Positions 1-7,388 of a stretch of 9,973 nucleotides of DNA are shown here, in pieces. Source of the stretch: Acidobacteriota bacterium (GTDB taxonomy: Bacteria > Acidobacteriota > Vicinamibacteria > Vicinamibacterales > UBA2999); NCBI GenBank assembly GCA_013813075.1, contig JACCSI010000440.1:1-9973 (forward strand), read 5' to 3'. The number at the start of each line of letters is the position of its first letter. Within the stretch, counting starts at the first letter, position 1. The translations under genes were made by a program, and so were the position numbers. Below the pieces are notes generated by a model. The model did not search any database, was not told the origin of the DNA, and saw nothing but the letters and a program-made list of their open reading frames with translations.

Positions 1-251
1 AAGCGGAGATCGATCGAGTCAAGCCTCAGGTCATCGTGTGTTTGGGAGGGACTGCCGCACAAGCGTTGCTCGGTCCGCAGATGCGCATTCAGCGTGACCG
101 AGCGCGTGTGCATCCCGCACACTGGGCGACGCACGTGATGCCGACCTATCACCCGTCTGCCGTCCTGCGTGCGGACGACCCCAAGCACCGCGACGAGCTA
201 TTCATGTGGCTGGTCCAGGACCTGCGCCTAGCCGGGAGTCTCGTGTCCTGA
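1..251 (+). CDS. Uracil-DNA glycosylase, family 4 / UdgX-like, C-terminal fragment
   Basis: The reading frame is open from base 3 to a TGA at 249-251, so only about the last 82 residues of a longer protein are here; the true start lies left of the window. Two blocks are recognisable. One is a Rossmann-like strand and turn, IVCLGGTAAQALLG, typical of the uracil-DNA glycosylase superfamily. The other is the motif VMPTYHPSAVLRA, which holds the conserved His-Pro-Ser of family-4 and UdgX enzymes that contacts DNA and uracil. The end, WLVQDLRLA, is the usual C-terminal helix. Such enzymes remove uracil produced by cytosine deamination and start base excision repair in the cytoplasm. UdgX is defined by a KRRIH-type loop containing the histidine that links covalently to DNA; that loop would lie upstream, so family 4 and UdgX cannot be told apart here, although the HPSAVLR wording leans to UdgX. 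Confidence 0.85.
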   Translation, partial: AEIDRVKPQVIVCLGGTAAQALLGPQMRIQRDRARVHPAHWATHVMPTYHPSAVLRADDPKHRDELFMWLVQDLRLAGSLVS

Positions 252-321
252 CATTCCGGCGGCCCGGTCGGGGTCGCGACGCCCCGAGAAAGAAGCATCT
301 CTTCGGCGCCGGCGGCGACTC

Positions 322-702
322 TTGTCGCTCCCGGCGGCGGCGGCCGGCGACCTACCCATCGAATGGCGGGCGCCGCGACAGAGCACCGAAATTGCAGTCC
401 ACACAGCCGTGGTCACGCCTCGGCTCATCTTGTCGGCGTTCATCATCGCGCAAGTCTGCGACGCGGTCTTTACCTACGCCGCCGTGCAGGCGTACGGAGT
501 GGCGGCCGAAGGCAACGTCCTGTTGGCGACATGGATGGCGCTGGTCGGCCCCGAACCCGCACTGATTGGCGCCAAACTAATGGCCGCAGGGTGTGGGGTG
601 TTGCTGTACTGCCTCGGTGTGCATCGCGTGCTGCTTGGCCTGACGATCTTCTACGGGGTTGCGGCCATCGGACCCTGGCTCATGGTCTTGCGCCAACTCT
701 AA
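322..702 (+). CDS. Small DUF5658-like integral membrane protein
   Basis: This encodes up to 126 residues with about three hydrophobic segments. The pattern AQVCDAVFTYAAV, then YGVAAEGN, then a second segment containing GAKLMAAG and a last segment ending AIGPWLMVL, resembles DUF5658 proteins. Those have an Asp in the first helix, a Glu-x-Asn just after it and a Lys in the second helix; here these appear as D, EGN and K. The function of the family is unknown, and an inner-membrane location is inferred from the helices. The start is uncertain. The TTG at 322 gives a 29-residue polar leader, whereas the GTG at 409 would begin right before the first helix and give 97 residues. Neither has a clear ribosome binding site. 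The gene follows the glycosylase by 70 nt and converges with the peptidase gene, whose stop is 17 nt away. Base composition gives no sign of foreign origin. Confidence 0.7.
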   Translation: MSLPAAAAGDLPIEWRAPRQSTEIAVHTAVVTPRLILSAFIIAQVCDAVFTYAAVQAYGVAAEGNVLLATWMALVGPEPALIGAKLMAAGCGVLLYCLGVHRVLLGLTIFYGVAAIGPWLMVLRQL

Positions 703-719
703 AGTCGGCAGGTCGGGCC

Positions 720-1934
720 TCAACGCCCGTATTTCTTCAGCGTCGCGCGCAATCGATCGTGCGGCAGCGCGTAGACGCGCTGGCTATTGCCACCCTCCAT
801 GGTTTCGGCGGCCAGCAGCGCGTTGAGAATGGCTTCTTCCGTCGCCTGCACTGTCGCTTGGAACAGGCTATCCATCCGGTTGTTGGGCAGCATCTCGACG
901 GTCGTTTTCTCTGGCGCCGCTGCCGTTTTCGGGTTTGCCGTGGAGAAGGCCACGAAAATATCACCTGACGAATTCCCACCAAAGCCACCCATCCGCCCGA
1001 TGCCCAACGACACGCGAGTCACCAGGCGCTTGAGTTGATGGGGGAGGAGCGGCGCATCGGTCGCGACAACGACGATGATTGATCCTTGGTCGATGGCCGG
1101 TTCGTGTTCAGCCTTTGGCGCGTCGCACGGACGCGCGTTCGGGCGGCCGGCGGGGGAACACGGCAAGAGGTCCGTAATTTCTTCGCCAACTGGGACGCCA
1201 GCGACGCGCAAGCCGGCTCGTGACCCGTAATTGCATTGCACCAGCACACCGACCGTGAAGCCGCCGTTTTGTGGAGAAAGGACCCGGGATGCGGTTCCGA
1301 TCCCGCCTTTGAACTGGTGACAGACCATGCCAGTCCCCCCACCGACGTTCCCCTCGGCAACCACGCCGCCGGCCGCCCCGTCGAGCGCCTGAAAGACGTG
1401 TTCGTCCTTGACGTGGAAGCCGTTGATGTCGTTGAGGGACCCGTCGTACGTCTCGGCGACGACCGGCAATCCCCATGGCTGCAGGCCGGGCCGGGACACC
1501 TGCCACTTGAGAATGGCGTCGCGCACGAGGCCGACGCTGTGCGTATTGGTGATGGCGATAGGCCCTTCGACAATTCCGCTCTCTTCGATCCATGTCGTGC
1601 CGGTCATCTCGCCGTTTCCGTTCAGTGTGAACCAGGCGCCGAAAACCGCGTCGCCGTTGGTCTTGCCCCGTGGGTGTACCACGGTCACGCCGGTTCGAAC
1701 CGGCCCTTTACCGACCGTCAGTGGCGGACGGCCGGAGATGAGGGTCGTGTGGCCGACCTCGACGCCGGCCACGTCCGTGATGGCATCGAGTCCGCCCGGT
1801 GCGCCGCCAATCATCGCGCTGATGCCGTAGTCGCGCGCCCGCGTCTGCGGCGCGGGGGCGTTCTGGGCCGACAGGGCCACGGTTGCCGATACGAGCGCCA
1901 GGCCGACGACGGGCAGTTTCATGCGCGACATCAT
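720..1934 (-). CDS. Secreted P1 family (S58) peptidase, DmpA/BapA-like, self-processing
   Basis: This is a 404-residue protein with a Sec signal peptide (residues 1-24, cleavage likely after LSAQ), so it acts in the periplasm or outside. It belongs to the DmpA/BapA group, Ntn-type aminopeptidases that cut their own chain before a serine to form alpha and beta subunits. Family blocks seen are AITDVAGVEVGHTTLI (51-66), TGVTVVHPRG (81-90), NTHSVGLVRDA (130-140), AEGNVGGGTGM (193-203), CNYGSRAGLR (234-243), DQGSIIVVVATDAPL (282-296) and SGDIFVAFSTAN (323-334). From my memory of DmpA/BapA numbering (Tyr146, Asn218, Ser250, Ser288, residue 290), the counterparts are Tyr163, Asn235, nucleophile Ser285, Ser323 and Asp325. 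The Tyr-Asn spacing (72) and Ser-Ser spacing (38) match exactly. The Asn-to-Ser spacing is 50 instead of 32, because of an insert with Cys259 and Cys270. Substrates may be D-amino-acid or beta-amino peptides; specificity cannot be read off. The start ATG at 1934 has a second in-frame ATG next to it and another at codon 5; none has a clear Shine-Dalgarno. Confidence 0.93.
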   Translation of the reverse strand: MMSRMKLPVVGLALVSATVALSAQNAPAPQTRARDYGISAMIGGAPGGLDAITDVAGVEVGHTTLISGRPPLTVGKGPVRTGVTVVHPRGKTNGDAVFGAWFTLNGNGEMTGTTWIEESGIVEGPIAITNTHSVGLVRDAILKWQVSRPGLQPWGLPVVAETYDGSLNDINGFHVKDEHVFQALDGAAGGVVAEGNVGGGTGMVCHQFKGGIGTASRVLSPQNGGFTVGVLVQCNYGSRAGLRVAGVPVGEEITDLLPCSPAGRPNARPCDAPKAEHEPAIDQGSIIVVVATDAPLLPHQLKRLVTRVSLGIGRMGGFGGNSSGDIFVAFSTANPKTAAAPEKTTVEMLPNNRMDSLFQATVQATEEAILNALLAAETMEGGNSQRVYALPHDRLRATLKKYGR

Positions 1935-1959
1935 CAGTCACGACGCCACCGGCTGTCGA

Positions 1960-1971
1960 GCCTGAACAGGC
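1960..1971. promoter_or_regulatory. Inverted repeat between divergent peptidase and oligosaccharyltransferase genes
   Basis: A perfect 12-base inverted repeat, GCCTG-AA-CAGGC, sits in the 98-nt gap between the start codons of the two divergent genes. It could be an operator or a small hairpin near the 5' end of either transcript. I found no convincing -35/-10 pair beside it on either strand. A short perfect repeat of this size can occur by chance in GC-rich DNA. Confidence 0.25.
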
Positions 1972-1993
1972 GAGTCTGCTCTGCTATCCGCCC

Positions 1994-1997
1994 GGAG
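1994..1997 (+). promoter_or_regulatory. Possible ribosome binding site (GGAG) for an upstream GTG start of the oligosaccharyltransferase
   Basis: GGAG lies 5 nt before an in-frame GTG at 2003-2005, which would add ten residues to the N-terminus compared with the ATG at 2033. The ATG has no Shine-Dalgarno of its own. The two starts therefore compete: spacing favours the GTG, while start-codon preference and the usual short STT3 N-terminus favour the ATG. Confidence 0.35.
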
Positions 1998-2032
1998 TCC
2001 CCGTGGTACGCTCGGCGCGTCCGTATTACGGC

Positions 2033-4264
2033 ATGCGACGAGACCTCCTGCTCCTCCTCGTGATTGCCGCGGCCGCATTGGGCATTCGCACCTATCCGGC
2101 ATGGAACAACGTCTTCACCGCTGCGGGCATCAATTTCCTGGAGACGGACGCCTGGTATCACGTTCGTCTCATTGAAAACCAGGTCCGCAACTATCCCTGG
2201 CGGGTGACGCTGGATCCGTTTGCGGCGCCAGGTGGGCAATTCGTACCGATCGCGCCGCTCTTCGACACCATCACCTCAACGGCGGTCGTCGTTCTCCACG
2301 GCCGTGACGCAGATACCGGCGAGGTCGAACGTGTTGCGGCCTTCGTGCCGCCCGTGCTCGGCACGCTGGCGGTGATCGTGGTGTGGGCATTGGCGCGCCA
2401 GCTGTTCGACCGACGTGCCGGGCTGCTGGCGGCGTCGCTGCTGGCCATCCTGCCTGGACACTTCCTCGATCGCACCATGCTTGGCTTCGTCGACCATCAT
2501 GCACTCGAGGCCCTGATGGCGATGGCCACCCTGCTGGCGTTCTCGCGCGGCGTGACCACCCCGTCGCCGTCAATGTCGTTGCTGGCCGGGGTGGGGCTCG
2601 GCTTGTATTTGCTTGGCTGGGGCAGTGGCGCTTTTCTGATTGCCGTCATCGGCGTCTGGTTGCTTCTGCTCGCCGCGCTCTCGCGCAGCAGCGAGAGCCT
2701 CTGCAACGCGGCGCAACTCACCGGCGTCGCCGCTCTTGTTGCCTTGCTGCTGGTTGGTGCATTTCAAGACTCTCGTATGCATCGCTACGAAAGCCAGGTG
2801 CTCGGCCTCGTCGGCCTGGCTGGTCTGTCAGTGGCGATTCGACTCGTGGCGGGCCGCCGGATCTCGGTGCCGAGTAAGGGTGTCGTCCTCGGTGCCAGTG
2901 GCGTTCTCGCCGTCATGGCGACGGTCATCGTCTCTCTGGTCACACCGGAATTGGCGACGCAGCTGGCGATTGACCTGGGGCGACTCGCGCCCGATCCCAG
3001 GCGCATGGGCGTCCTCGAGGCGCGTCCGCTGTTCTTGTATTCCGGGGAGTGGCGCTGGGCCCAGCCGTGGTCGTTCTTTCGCACCGGGTTCTTCATCGGC
3101 TGTGCGGCGTTGCTTCCGTTTTCGCTGCGCGTGTGGAAGCAACGGCGGCCGGCAGACGTGTTGCTCCTGGTGTTTGCCGTCGTGACGTTGGTCGCGACGA
3201 TCGGGCAAAACCGGTTTGGCTACTATCTCGTCCCCGCGTGCGCCGTCCTCGGCGGATGGTTGGCGATGCAACTGCTCGACTGGGGCGGCGTGCCGCACGC
3301 CGAGAACCCGACGCCACGCGCGCACACTCGGTTGCCGCTGGCGCGCGAGGTCGCGATCGTCGCCGTTGCCGGCGCCATGTTCGCTCCGAACATGTCACTG
3401 ACGCTACTGCTCGCCGAGCGCAGCGCCAGCTTTCCCAGCTACTGGCGCGACACGATGGACTGGCTCCGGCGTCAGACGCCGGAGCCTTTTGCGCCGTCGG
3501 CCGGAGCGGGCGACGACTATTACTTCGCGCGCTACCCTCGCGACATGGCGCCTCGACCCGATTACTCGATCATGAGCTGGTGGGATCAGGGCTACTGGCT
3601 GACCCAACGCGCGCGACGGGTGCCGGTGGCCAATCCGACGCAGCAACGCGCGCCGAATGCGGCAAGGTTTTATTCCGCGACCACCGAATCCGAGGCGGTG
3701 GAGTTGTTACGCGAGGAGCGGACGCGCTTCGTGATCTCCGATTGGGAGCTGCCGTTCCGTCGCCTTCAGGACGGCACCATCATGGGGCGATTCCAGAACA
3801 TCCTGGATTGGGCCGGGGCGGACCACACGGGGTACTACGAGATCGTGTATCGCCGCAACCAGGACGGATGGGCGCCGCAGTGGGTGTTTCATGAACGCTA
3901 CTACCGCAGCATGGCGTACCGCTTGTCGGTCCTTGGTGGCGCTGCCTCAGTGCCGGTGAATGCCAGCGCAGTGGTGACCCTCGTCGATCGCATCGATGCG
4001 AATGGCCGCCGCTTCCGGGAAGTGCTGACGCAAGTCACCTACGGCAGCTACGCATTGGCGCAGCAGGCAGCGGCGGCAAGCACTGTCGCACAGACCTTCA
4101 TCGTCGGGCTCGACCCATGGCTGCCGGCATTTCCCCTCGACGCCGTGACGTCGTTCGTGGAAGTGCATGGCGCGCGAACAGCGGACCAGAAGCCGTCGGA
4201 GGCGCCCTGGGTGCGGGTGTTTGAAGTCAGATCAGACGCGGCTGGCGGACTCCGTCCGTTTTAG
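2033..4264 (+). CDS. STT3/AglB/PglB-type oligosaccharyltransferase
   Basis: This is a 743-residue membrane enzyme that in its family transfers a lipid-linked glycan to Asn side chains of proteins outside the cytoplasmic membrane. About 11-13 hydrophobic helices run from residue 4 to about 460, followed by a soluble periplasmic domain (about 465-743). Catalytic motifs appear in the right order: the first acidic motif FLETDAWYHVR (Asp39), the second motif DRTMLGFVDHHALE (Asp154, with His155-His156 where many enzymes have DxD), a TIxE/SVSE-like loop with Glu329 in MGVLEARP, and the sequon-binding signature SWWDQGYW (Trp516-Trp517-Asp518-x-Gly520). The stretch GTIMGRFQNIL (581-591) lies where the DK/MI motif is expected. 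Length fits single-subunit enzymes. The start is ATG 2033; a GTG at 2003 with a GGAG in front is an alternative. The gene stands alone: no glycosyltransferase, flippase or polyprenyl-phosphate gene lies in the window. Its 3' end faces the permease gene with a 5-nt gap and no room for a terminator. The glycan and acceptors are unknown. Confidence 0.92.
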   Translation: MRRDLLLLLVIAAAALGIRTYPAWNNVFTAAGINFLETDAWYHVRLIENQVRNYPWRVTLDPFAAPGGQFVPIAPLFDTITSTAVVVLHGRDADTGEVERVAAFVPPVLGTLAVIVVWALARQLFDRRAGLLAASLLAILPGHFLDRTMLGFVDHHALEALMAMATLLAFSRGVTTPSPSMSLLAGVGLGLYLLGWGSGAFLIAVIGVWLLLLAALSRSSESLCNAAQLTGVAALVALLLVGAFQDSRMHRYESQVLGLVGLAGLSVAIRLVAGRRISVPSKGVVLGASGVLAVMATVIVSLVTPELATQLAIDLGRLAPDPRRMGVLEARPLFLYSGEWRWAQPWSFFRTGFFIGCAALLPFSLRVWKQRRPADVLLLVFAVVTLVATIGQNRFGYYLVPACAVLGGWLAMQLLDWGGVPHAENPTPRAHTRLPLAREVAIVAVAGAMFAPNMSLTLLLAERSASFPSYWRDTMDWLRRQTPEPFAPSAGAGDDYYFARYPRDMAPRPDYSIMSWWDQGYWLTQRARRVPVANPTQQRAPNAARFYSATTESEAVELLREERTRFVISDWELPFRRLQDGTIMGRFQNILDWAGADHTGYYEIVYRRNQDGWAPQWVFHERYYRSMAYRLSVLGGAASVPVNASAVVTLVDRIDANGRRFREVLTQVTYGSYALAQQAAAASTVAQTFIVGLDPWLPAFPLDAVTSFVEVHGARTADQKPSEAPWVRVFEVRSDAAGGLRPF

Positions 4265-4269
4265 CTGTT

Positions 4270-6732
4270 TTACTCAGCGCGCAAGGCGCGCATCGGGTCC
4301 ATCCTCGCCGCACGGCGGGCCGGGACCCACGTCGCGGCGAGCAGAACACCCGAGAGCAATGCGGTCGCGAGCCCGAAGGCATACGGATCGATCGATCCGA
4401 CTCCCACCAACAGACTGTTGACCATGACGCTCATGCCGACGGCGAGTGCCAGTCCGACCGCCGCCCCGGCGAGCGCGAGTCGTGCCGACTGCCGGAGCAC
4501 CAGCGACAGCACGACGTCACGGGTGGCGCCAAGCGCCATGCGCACCGCAATTTCGCGCGTGCGCTGCGCCACCGAAAACGCCGTCAGGCCATAGAGGCCG
4601 AGCGCCGCGAGCAGCAGGCCAATAATGCCGACCGTGCCGGCAATCCACGCGGCAAGCCGTTGCGGTAGCAGCCCGATGGCGGTTGCCTCTTCGAGCGTCT
4701 GAGTGTGGATCACCGGAAGGTTGGGGTCGAATGCGACCAGCGCCGCACGCAAATCGTTGAGGCGAGAGACGTCGCTTGCGCGTTTGACGTAGAACGTGAT
4801 GTCGGACAGGAACTGCTGCGCCAGCGGCACATAGATGAAGTTGCGAGGCCCCTCGCCAATCGAGCGGTACTTTGCGTTGCGCGCGACCCCGACGATTTCG
4901 AGTGACCGGACTTCGTCGGGACCGTCCTGTTGGAGCAGCGTCTTGCCGAGCGGATTCTGACCGGGCCATAGGTGGGCCGCCATCGAGTCGTTGATGATCG
5001 CCACCCAGGGACTGCCGGCGCGATCGCTGGCCGTGAAGGTGCGGCCACGCGTCACGCGCACGTCGATGGCGTCGAAGTAACCGGGCGACACGACGTCCCA
5101 ATCGACATTCTCGACGCTGTCACTGCCCGCGGATCCCGCGTACCCTGGAGCGCGGAGTCCGCCCAGACCGAGGCCGCCTCCCTGTAGCGGTACCATTCGC
5201 GACGCCCCGACGGCGAGAATCCCCGGAATCTGGCGAAATCGATTCTCAAGCGCGTCGATCACTCGCGCACCATCCGCATCGGTGCGGTATCCGGCAATGC
5301 GCGTGTCCACGTGCAAGGTATCCACGCGTTCGGCGTTGAAGCCGGCGTCCACTGTGGCCGCCTTTTGCAGGGATCGAATGAACAGGCCGGCTGCGACCAG
5401 AAGCAGCAGCGCCATCGCGACTTGCGCCGCGACGAGCCCGTGACGCAGCCACCCGCGACGCCGATCTGCCGTGGCGTTCTGGCCGTGCAGTGCGGAAGCG
5501 ACGTCAAACTGGGTGGTGTGCAGCGCCGGCAGCAGTGCGAAGAGCACCGACGTCAGCACCGCAATCGACAGCGTAAACGCCAGCACCCGCGGATCGATCT
5601 GCGGCTCGATCGCGAGGGGAATGGGCAGGTCGGGTCGCCGCGACGACAGCAGTCCGATCGCTGCCGCGCTGAGCGGGATGCTGAGCGCGCCGCCAATCAA
5701 TCCCAGCGTCAAGCCCTCGACCAGCAGCTGTCCGAGGATCCGCCGCCGCGACGCTCCAATCGCCAGGCGCGTGGCCACTTCGCGCCGGCGCTCGAGCGCC
5801 CGTGCGAGCAGCATCGCGGCCACATTGCTGCACGCGATCAACAAAACGAGTCCGGTCAGCGCGGCAAGCAGAGCGATGAAGCCGAGAACCGGCGCCGCAA
5901 GACCCATGGGGACGCGCGCCGAAGGTGCGACAGAAATGTCCCAGCGATTGATGCGGTCGTCGTTCTGCTCCTTCATGAAGTTCTTCAAGATGGCGCTGAG
6001 CTCGTCGCGTGCCTGCTGCACACTGACGCCGGGTTTGAGACGCCCGACCGAGGTCATCCACACCGCCTCGTTGCGGTCGAGTAACGAGCCGTCCGCCGCG
6101 CGCACGTGCGCGTCCATGGCGAACGGGACCCACAGGTCCGAGCCGATTAACGTGGTACCGGTGAATCCGTCGTCCTGAGCGATACCTACAACGGTGTACG
6201 GCAGATTGTTGAGTCGGATGGTCTGTCCAATCAGCGCGGGGTCGGCGCCGAAACGTCGAGTCCAGAACTGATGGGACAAAACGACGACGGGATGCGTGCC
6301 GCGCGTCCGGTCTTCTTCGCCGCGAAAAAACCGTCCTGCGCCAGGCCGCGTCCCGACTATCTCGAAGTAATTGCCCGACACCAGCGAGGCATACACTCGC
6401 TCGGACGAAGTCGCGTCGCCCAGAGCCATCACGTTCGGAGTAAATTGCGCCGCCGACAAACCTTCGAGAAGGGTGGACCGGTCGCGTAAGGTCAAAAACA
6501 GCGGATAGCCAAAGTTGTCCAGCCCGGCGCCCCCGGTGCTGCGCCCAATATCCACCAGTGTCGCCGGGTCCGTCACACCGGTGCGCGGCCGCAGCAGCAG
6601 GGCGTCCGCCAGGCTGAAAATCGCGGTCGTTGCCGCCATCCCGATCGCAAGCGACAGCACGGCGGTGATGGTGAAAACAGGGCTACGGCTGAGCACTCGC
6701 ACCGCGTAACGGACGTCCGAGGTCAGGAACAT
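4270..6732 (-). CDS. ADOP-family (acidobacterial duplicated orphan permease) FtsX/MacB-type permease
   Basis: Starting at the ATG at 6732 this is an 820-residue permease with two MacB/FtsX modules. Module 1 has a helix at about 20-47 after DVRYAVRVLSRSPVF, a periplasmic MacB-like domain (about 55-275), then three helices (about 281-310, 340-363 and 384-402). Module 2 has a helix at 432-453, a second periplasmic domain (about 465-685) and three helices (about 693-720, 750-773 and 783-805). Each module carries the cytoplasmic coupling motif of FtsX permeases: RRREVATRLAIGASRRRI (315-332) and RTREIAVRMALGATRD (724-739). In MacB-like systems this contacts an ATPase, but no ATPase gene lies nearby, hence 'orphan'. 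The substrate is unknown; roles in efflux or envelope work are assumed by analogy. A GTG at 6789 would give 839 residues and overlap the DUF2062 stop as GTGA, but family proteins normally begin near the ATG, so I prefer it. Neither start has a strong ribosome site. Confidence 0.93.
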   Translation of the reverse strand: MFLTSDVRYAVRVLSRSPVFTITAVLSLAIGMAATTAIFSLADALLLRPRTGVTDPATLVDIGRSTGGAGLDNFGYPLFLTLRDRSTLLEGLSAAQFTPNVMALGDATSSERVYASLVSGNYFEIVGTRPGAGRFFRGEEDRTRGTHPVVVLSHQFWTRRFGADPALIGQTIRLNNLPYTVVGIAQDDGFTGTTLIGSDLWVPFAMDAHVRAADGSLLDRNEAVWMTSVGRLKPGVSVQQARDELSAILKNFMKEQNDDRINRWDISVAPSARVPMGLAAPVLGFIALLAALTGLVLLIACSNVAAMLLARALERRREVATRLAIGASRRRILGQLLVEGLTLGLIGGALSIPLSAAAIGLLSSRRPDLPIPLAIEPQIDPRVLAFTLSIAVLTSVLFALLPALHTTQFDVASALHGQNATADRRRGWLRHGLVAAQVAMALLLLVAAGLFIRSLQKAATVDAGFNAERVDTLHVDTRIAGYRTDADGARVIDALENRFRQIPGILAVGASRMVPLQGGGLGLGGLRAPGYAGSAGSDSVENVDWDVVSPGYFDAIDVRVTRGRTFTASDRAGSPWVAIINDSMAAHLWPGQNPLGKTLLQQDGPDEVRSLEIVGVARNAKYRSIGEGPRNFIYVPLAQQFLSDITFYVKRASDVSRLNDLRAALVAFDPNLPVIHTQTLEEATAIGLLPQRLAAWIAGTVGIIGLLLAALGLYGLTAFSVAQRTREIAVRMALGATRDVVLSLVLRQSARLALAGAAVGLALAVGMSVMVNSLLVGVGSIDPYAFGLATALLSGVLLAATWVPARRAARMDPMRALRAE

Positions 6733-6785
6733 GGACGCGTTTGACTGTCGCGCGCGACGGAATGTTTCAAGGGGTGGCGCCTCAA

Positions 6786-7334
6786 TCACTGGCCGCCACG
6801 ACCCCCGCCTGGGGTTTCCAGTCGGGACCGAGCCTCGTGCCGATCACGCAGTCGCGCGTGGCGTCGCTGAAGAACGCTGACTGTCCAGCGATAGCTCACC
6901 CCGGCACCGACCACGGCATACGGCATCGCTCCGAGGGCCATCGGGATACCCACCGCTGCAGCGAGATCGCGCACCCGTGCGAACCAGTTCGCATCGCCGG
7001 GCCCGTCCCAGAGATCGGCAAAGGTCGCGTAGCCGCCGGCGAGTCGGGCGTCGCCGAGCAGCCACAGCCCGGTCACGTAAAACGCGTAGTAGAGGGGAAT
7101 CATCGTGAGTGGGTTATTGACCCACACCCAGATGAACGCCTGGACGAGGCTGGAGTCCCGTCCAAAGGCCTTGCGCGCGACGAACCAGGTCGCAACGATG
7201 GCGAGGCTCTGCAGGCCCACGGACGGTGTGAGGCCCCAGAACACGCCGTTGGCGACACCGCCTGCGGTGTATTCGGCACTCTGACGGCTGCGGAAGACTG
7301 GAATGAGCAACCGATAGCGCAGCCATCGCACCAC
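6786..7334 (-). CDS. DUF2062 membrane protein
   Basis: This encodes about 182 residues. Two DUF2062 hallmarks are visible: the glycine-rich block GGVANGVFWGLTPSVGLQS (residues 25-43) and NNPLTMIPLYYAFYVTG (73-89). Hydrophobic segments lie at about 38-55, 66-92 and 123-146, followed by a basic C-terminal tail from residue 157, so it is an inner-membrane protein. The family's function is not established; some members sit near envelope or glycan genes. The start is debatable. The GTG at 7334 gives an N-terminus MVRWLRYRLL like that of relatives. A TTG at 7388 would give 200 residues but would overlap the divergent ctaA gene by 27 nt. The ADOP permease lies 53 nt downstream on the same strand, so the two may share a transcript. 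No partner is obvious from context. Confidence 0.85.
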   Translation of the reverse strand: MVRWLRYRLLIPVFRSRQSAEYTAGGVANGVFWGLTPSVGLQSLAIVATWFVARKAFGRDSSLVQAFIWVWVNNPLTMIPLYYAFYVTGLWLLGDARLAGGYATFADLWDGPGDANWFARVRDLAAAVGIPMALGAMPYAVVGAGVSYRWTVSVLQRRHARLRDRHEARSRLETPGGGRGGQ

Positions 7335-7349
7335 ACGTGTTAATCCGAG

Positions 7350-7355
7350 TATGTT
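7350..7355 (+). promoter_or_regulatory. Possible -10 element of ctaA, leaderless arrangement
   Basis: TATGTT (4 of 6 matches to TATAAT) ends 6 nt before the ctaA ATG at 7362. If it acts as a -10 box, transcription would start at or next to the A of the start codon, giving a leaderless mRNA. This fits the lack of a Shine-Dalgarno in front of that ATG. No good -35 box is present 16-18 nt upstream, so the call is weak. Confidence 0.25.
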
Positions 7356-7358
7356 ACG

Positions 7359-7388
7359 AATATGGCCCGGCGGTTGACGTCGTTTCAA
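7359..7388 (-). promoter_or_regulatory. Candidate promoter for the DUF2062-permease unit inside the 5' end of ctaA
   Basis: On the minus strand TTGAAA (7388-7383) and CATATT (7364-7359) are separated by 18 nt and match the sigma-70 consensus at 5/6 and 4/6 positions. Transcription would start near 7352, about 18 nt before the preferred GTG at 7334. Both boxes overlap the first codons of ctaA. If correct, the TTG at 7388 is part of the promoter and not a start codon. Confidence 0.3.

Noticed and set aside
269..286. Hairpin CGGGG/CCCCG after the glycosylase gene as a terminator
   Set aside because: It is followed by an A-rich, not T-rich, stretch and the stem has only five G-C pairs plus a wobble; the 252-321 gap otherwise shows nothing.
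1236..2063. Long open frame (275 codons) on the plus strand opposite the P1 peptidase gene
   Set aside because: The minus-strand frame carries an unbroken set of P1 peptidase motifs; the plus frame has no recognisable domain and is a by-product of high GC content.
3049..3894. Long open frame (281 codons) in another frame within the oligosaccharyltransferase gene
   Set aside because: Arg- and Ala-rich nonsense-like sequence fully nested in a gene with clear STT3 motifs.
5311..6178. Two long plus-strand frames opposite the ADOP permease
   Set aside because: Gln/Arg- and Ser/Arg-rich translations without domains, lying inside a complete permease gene.
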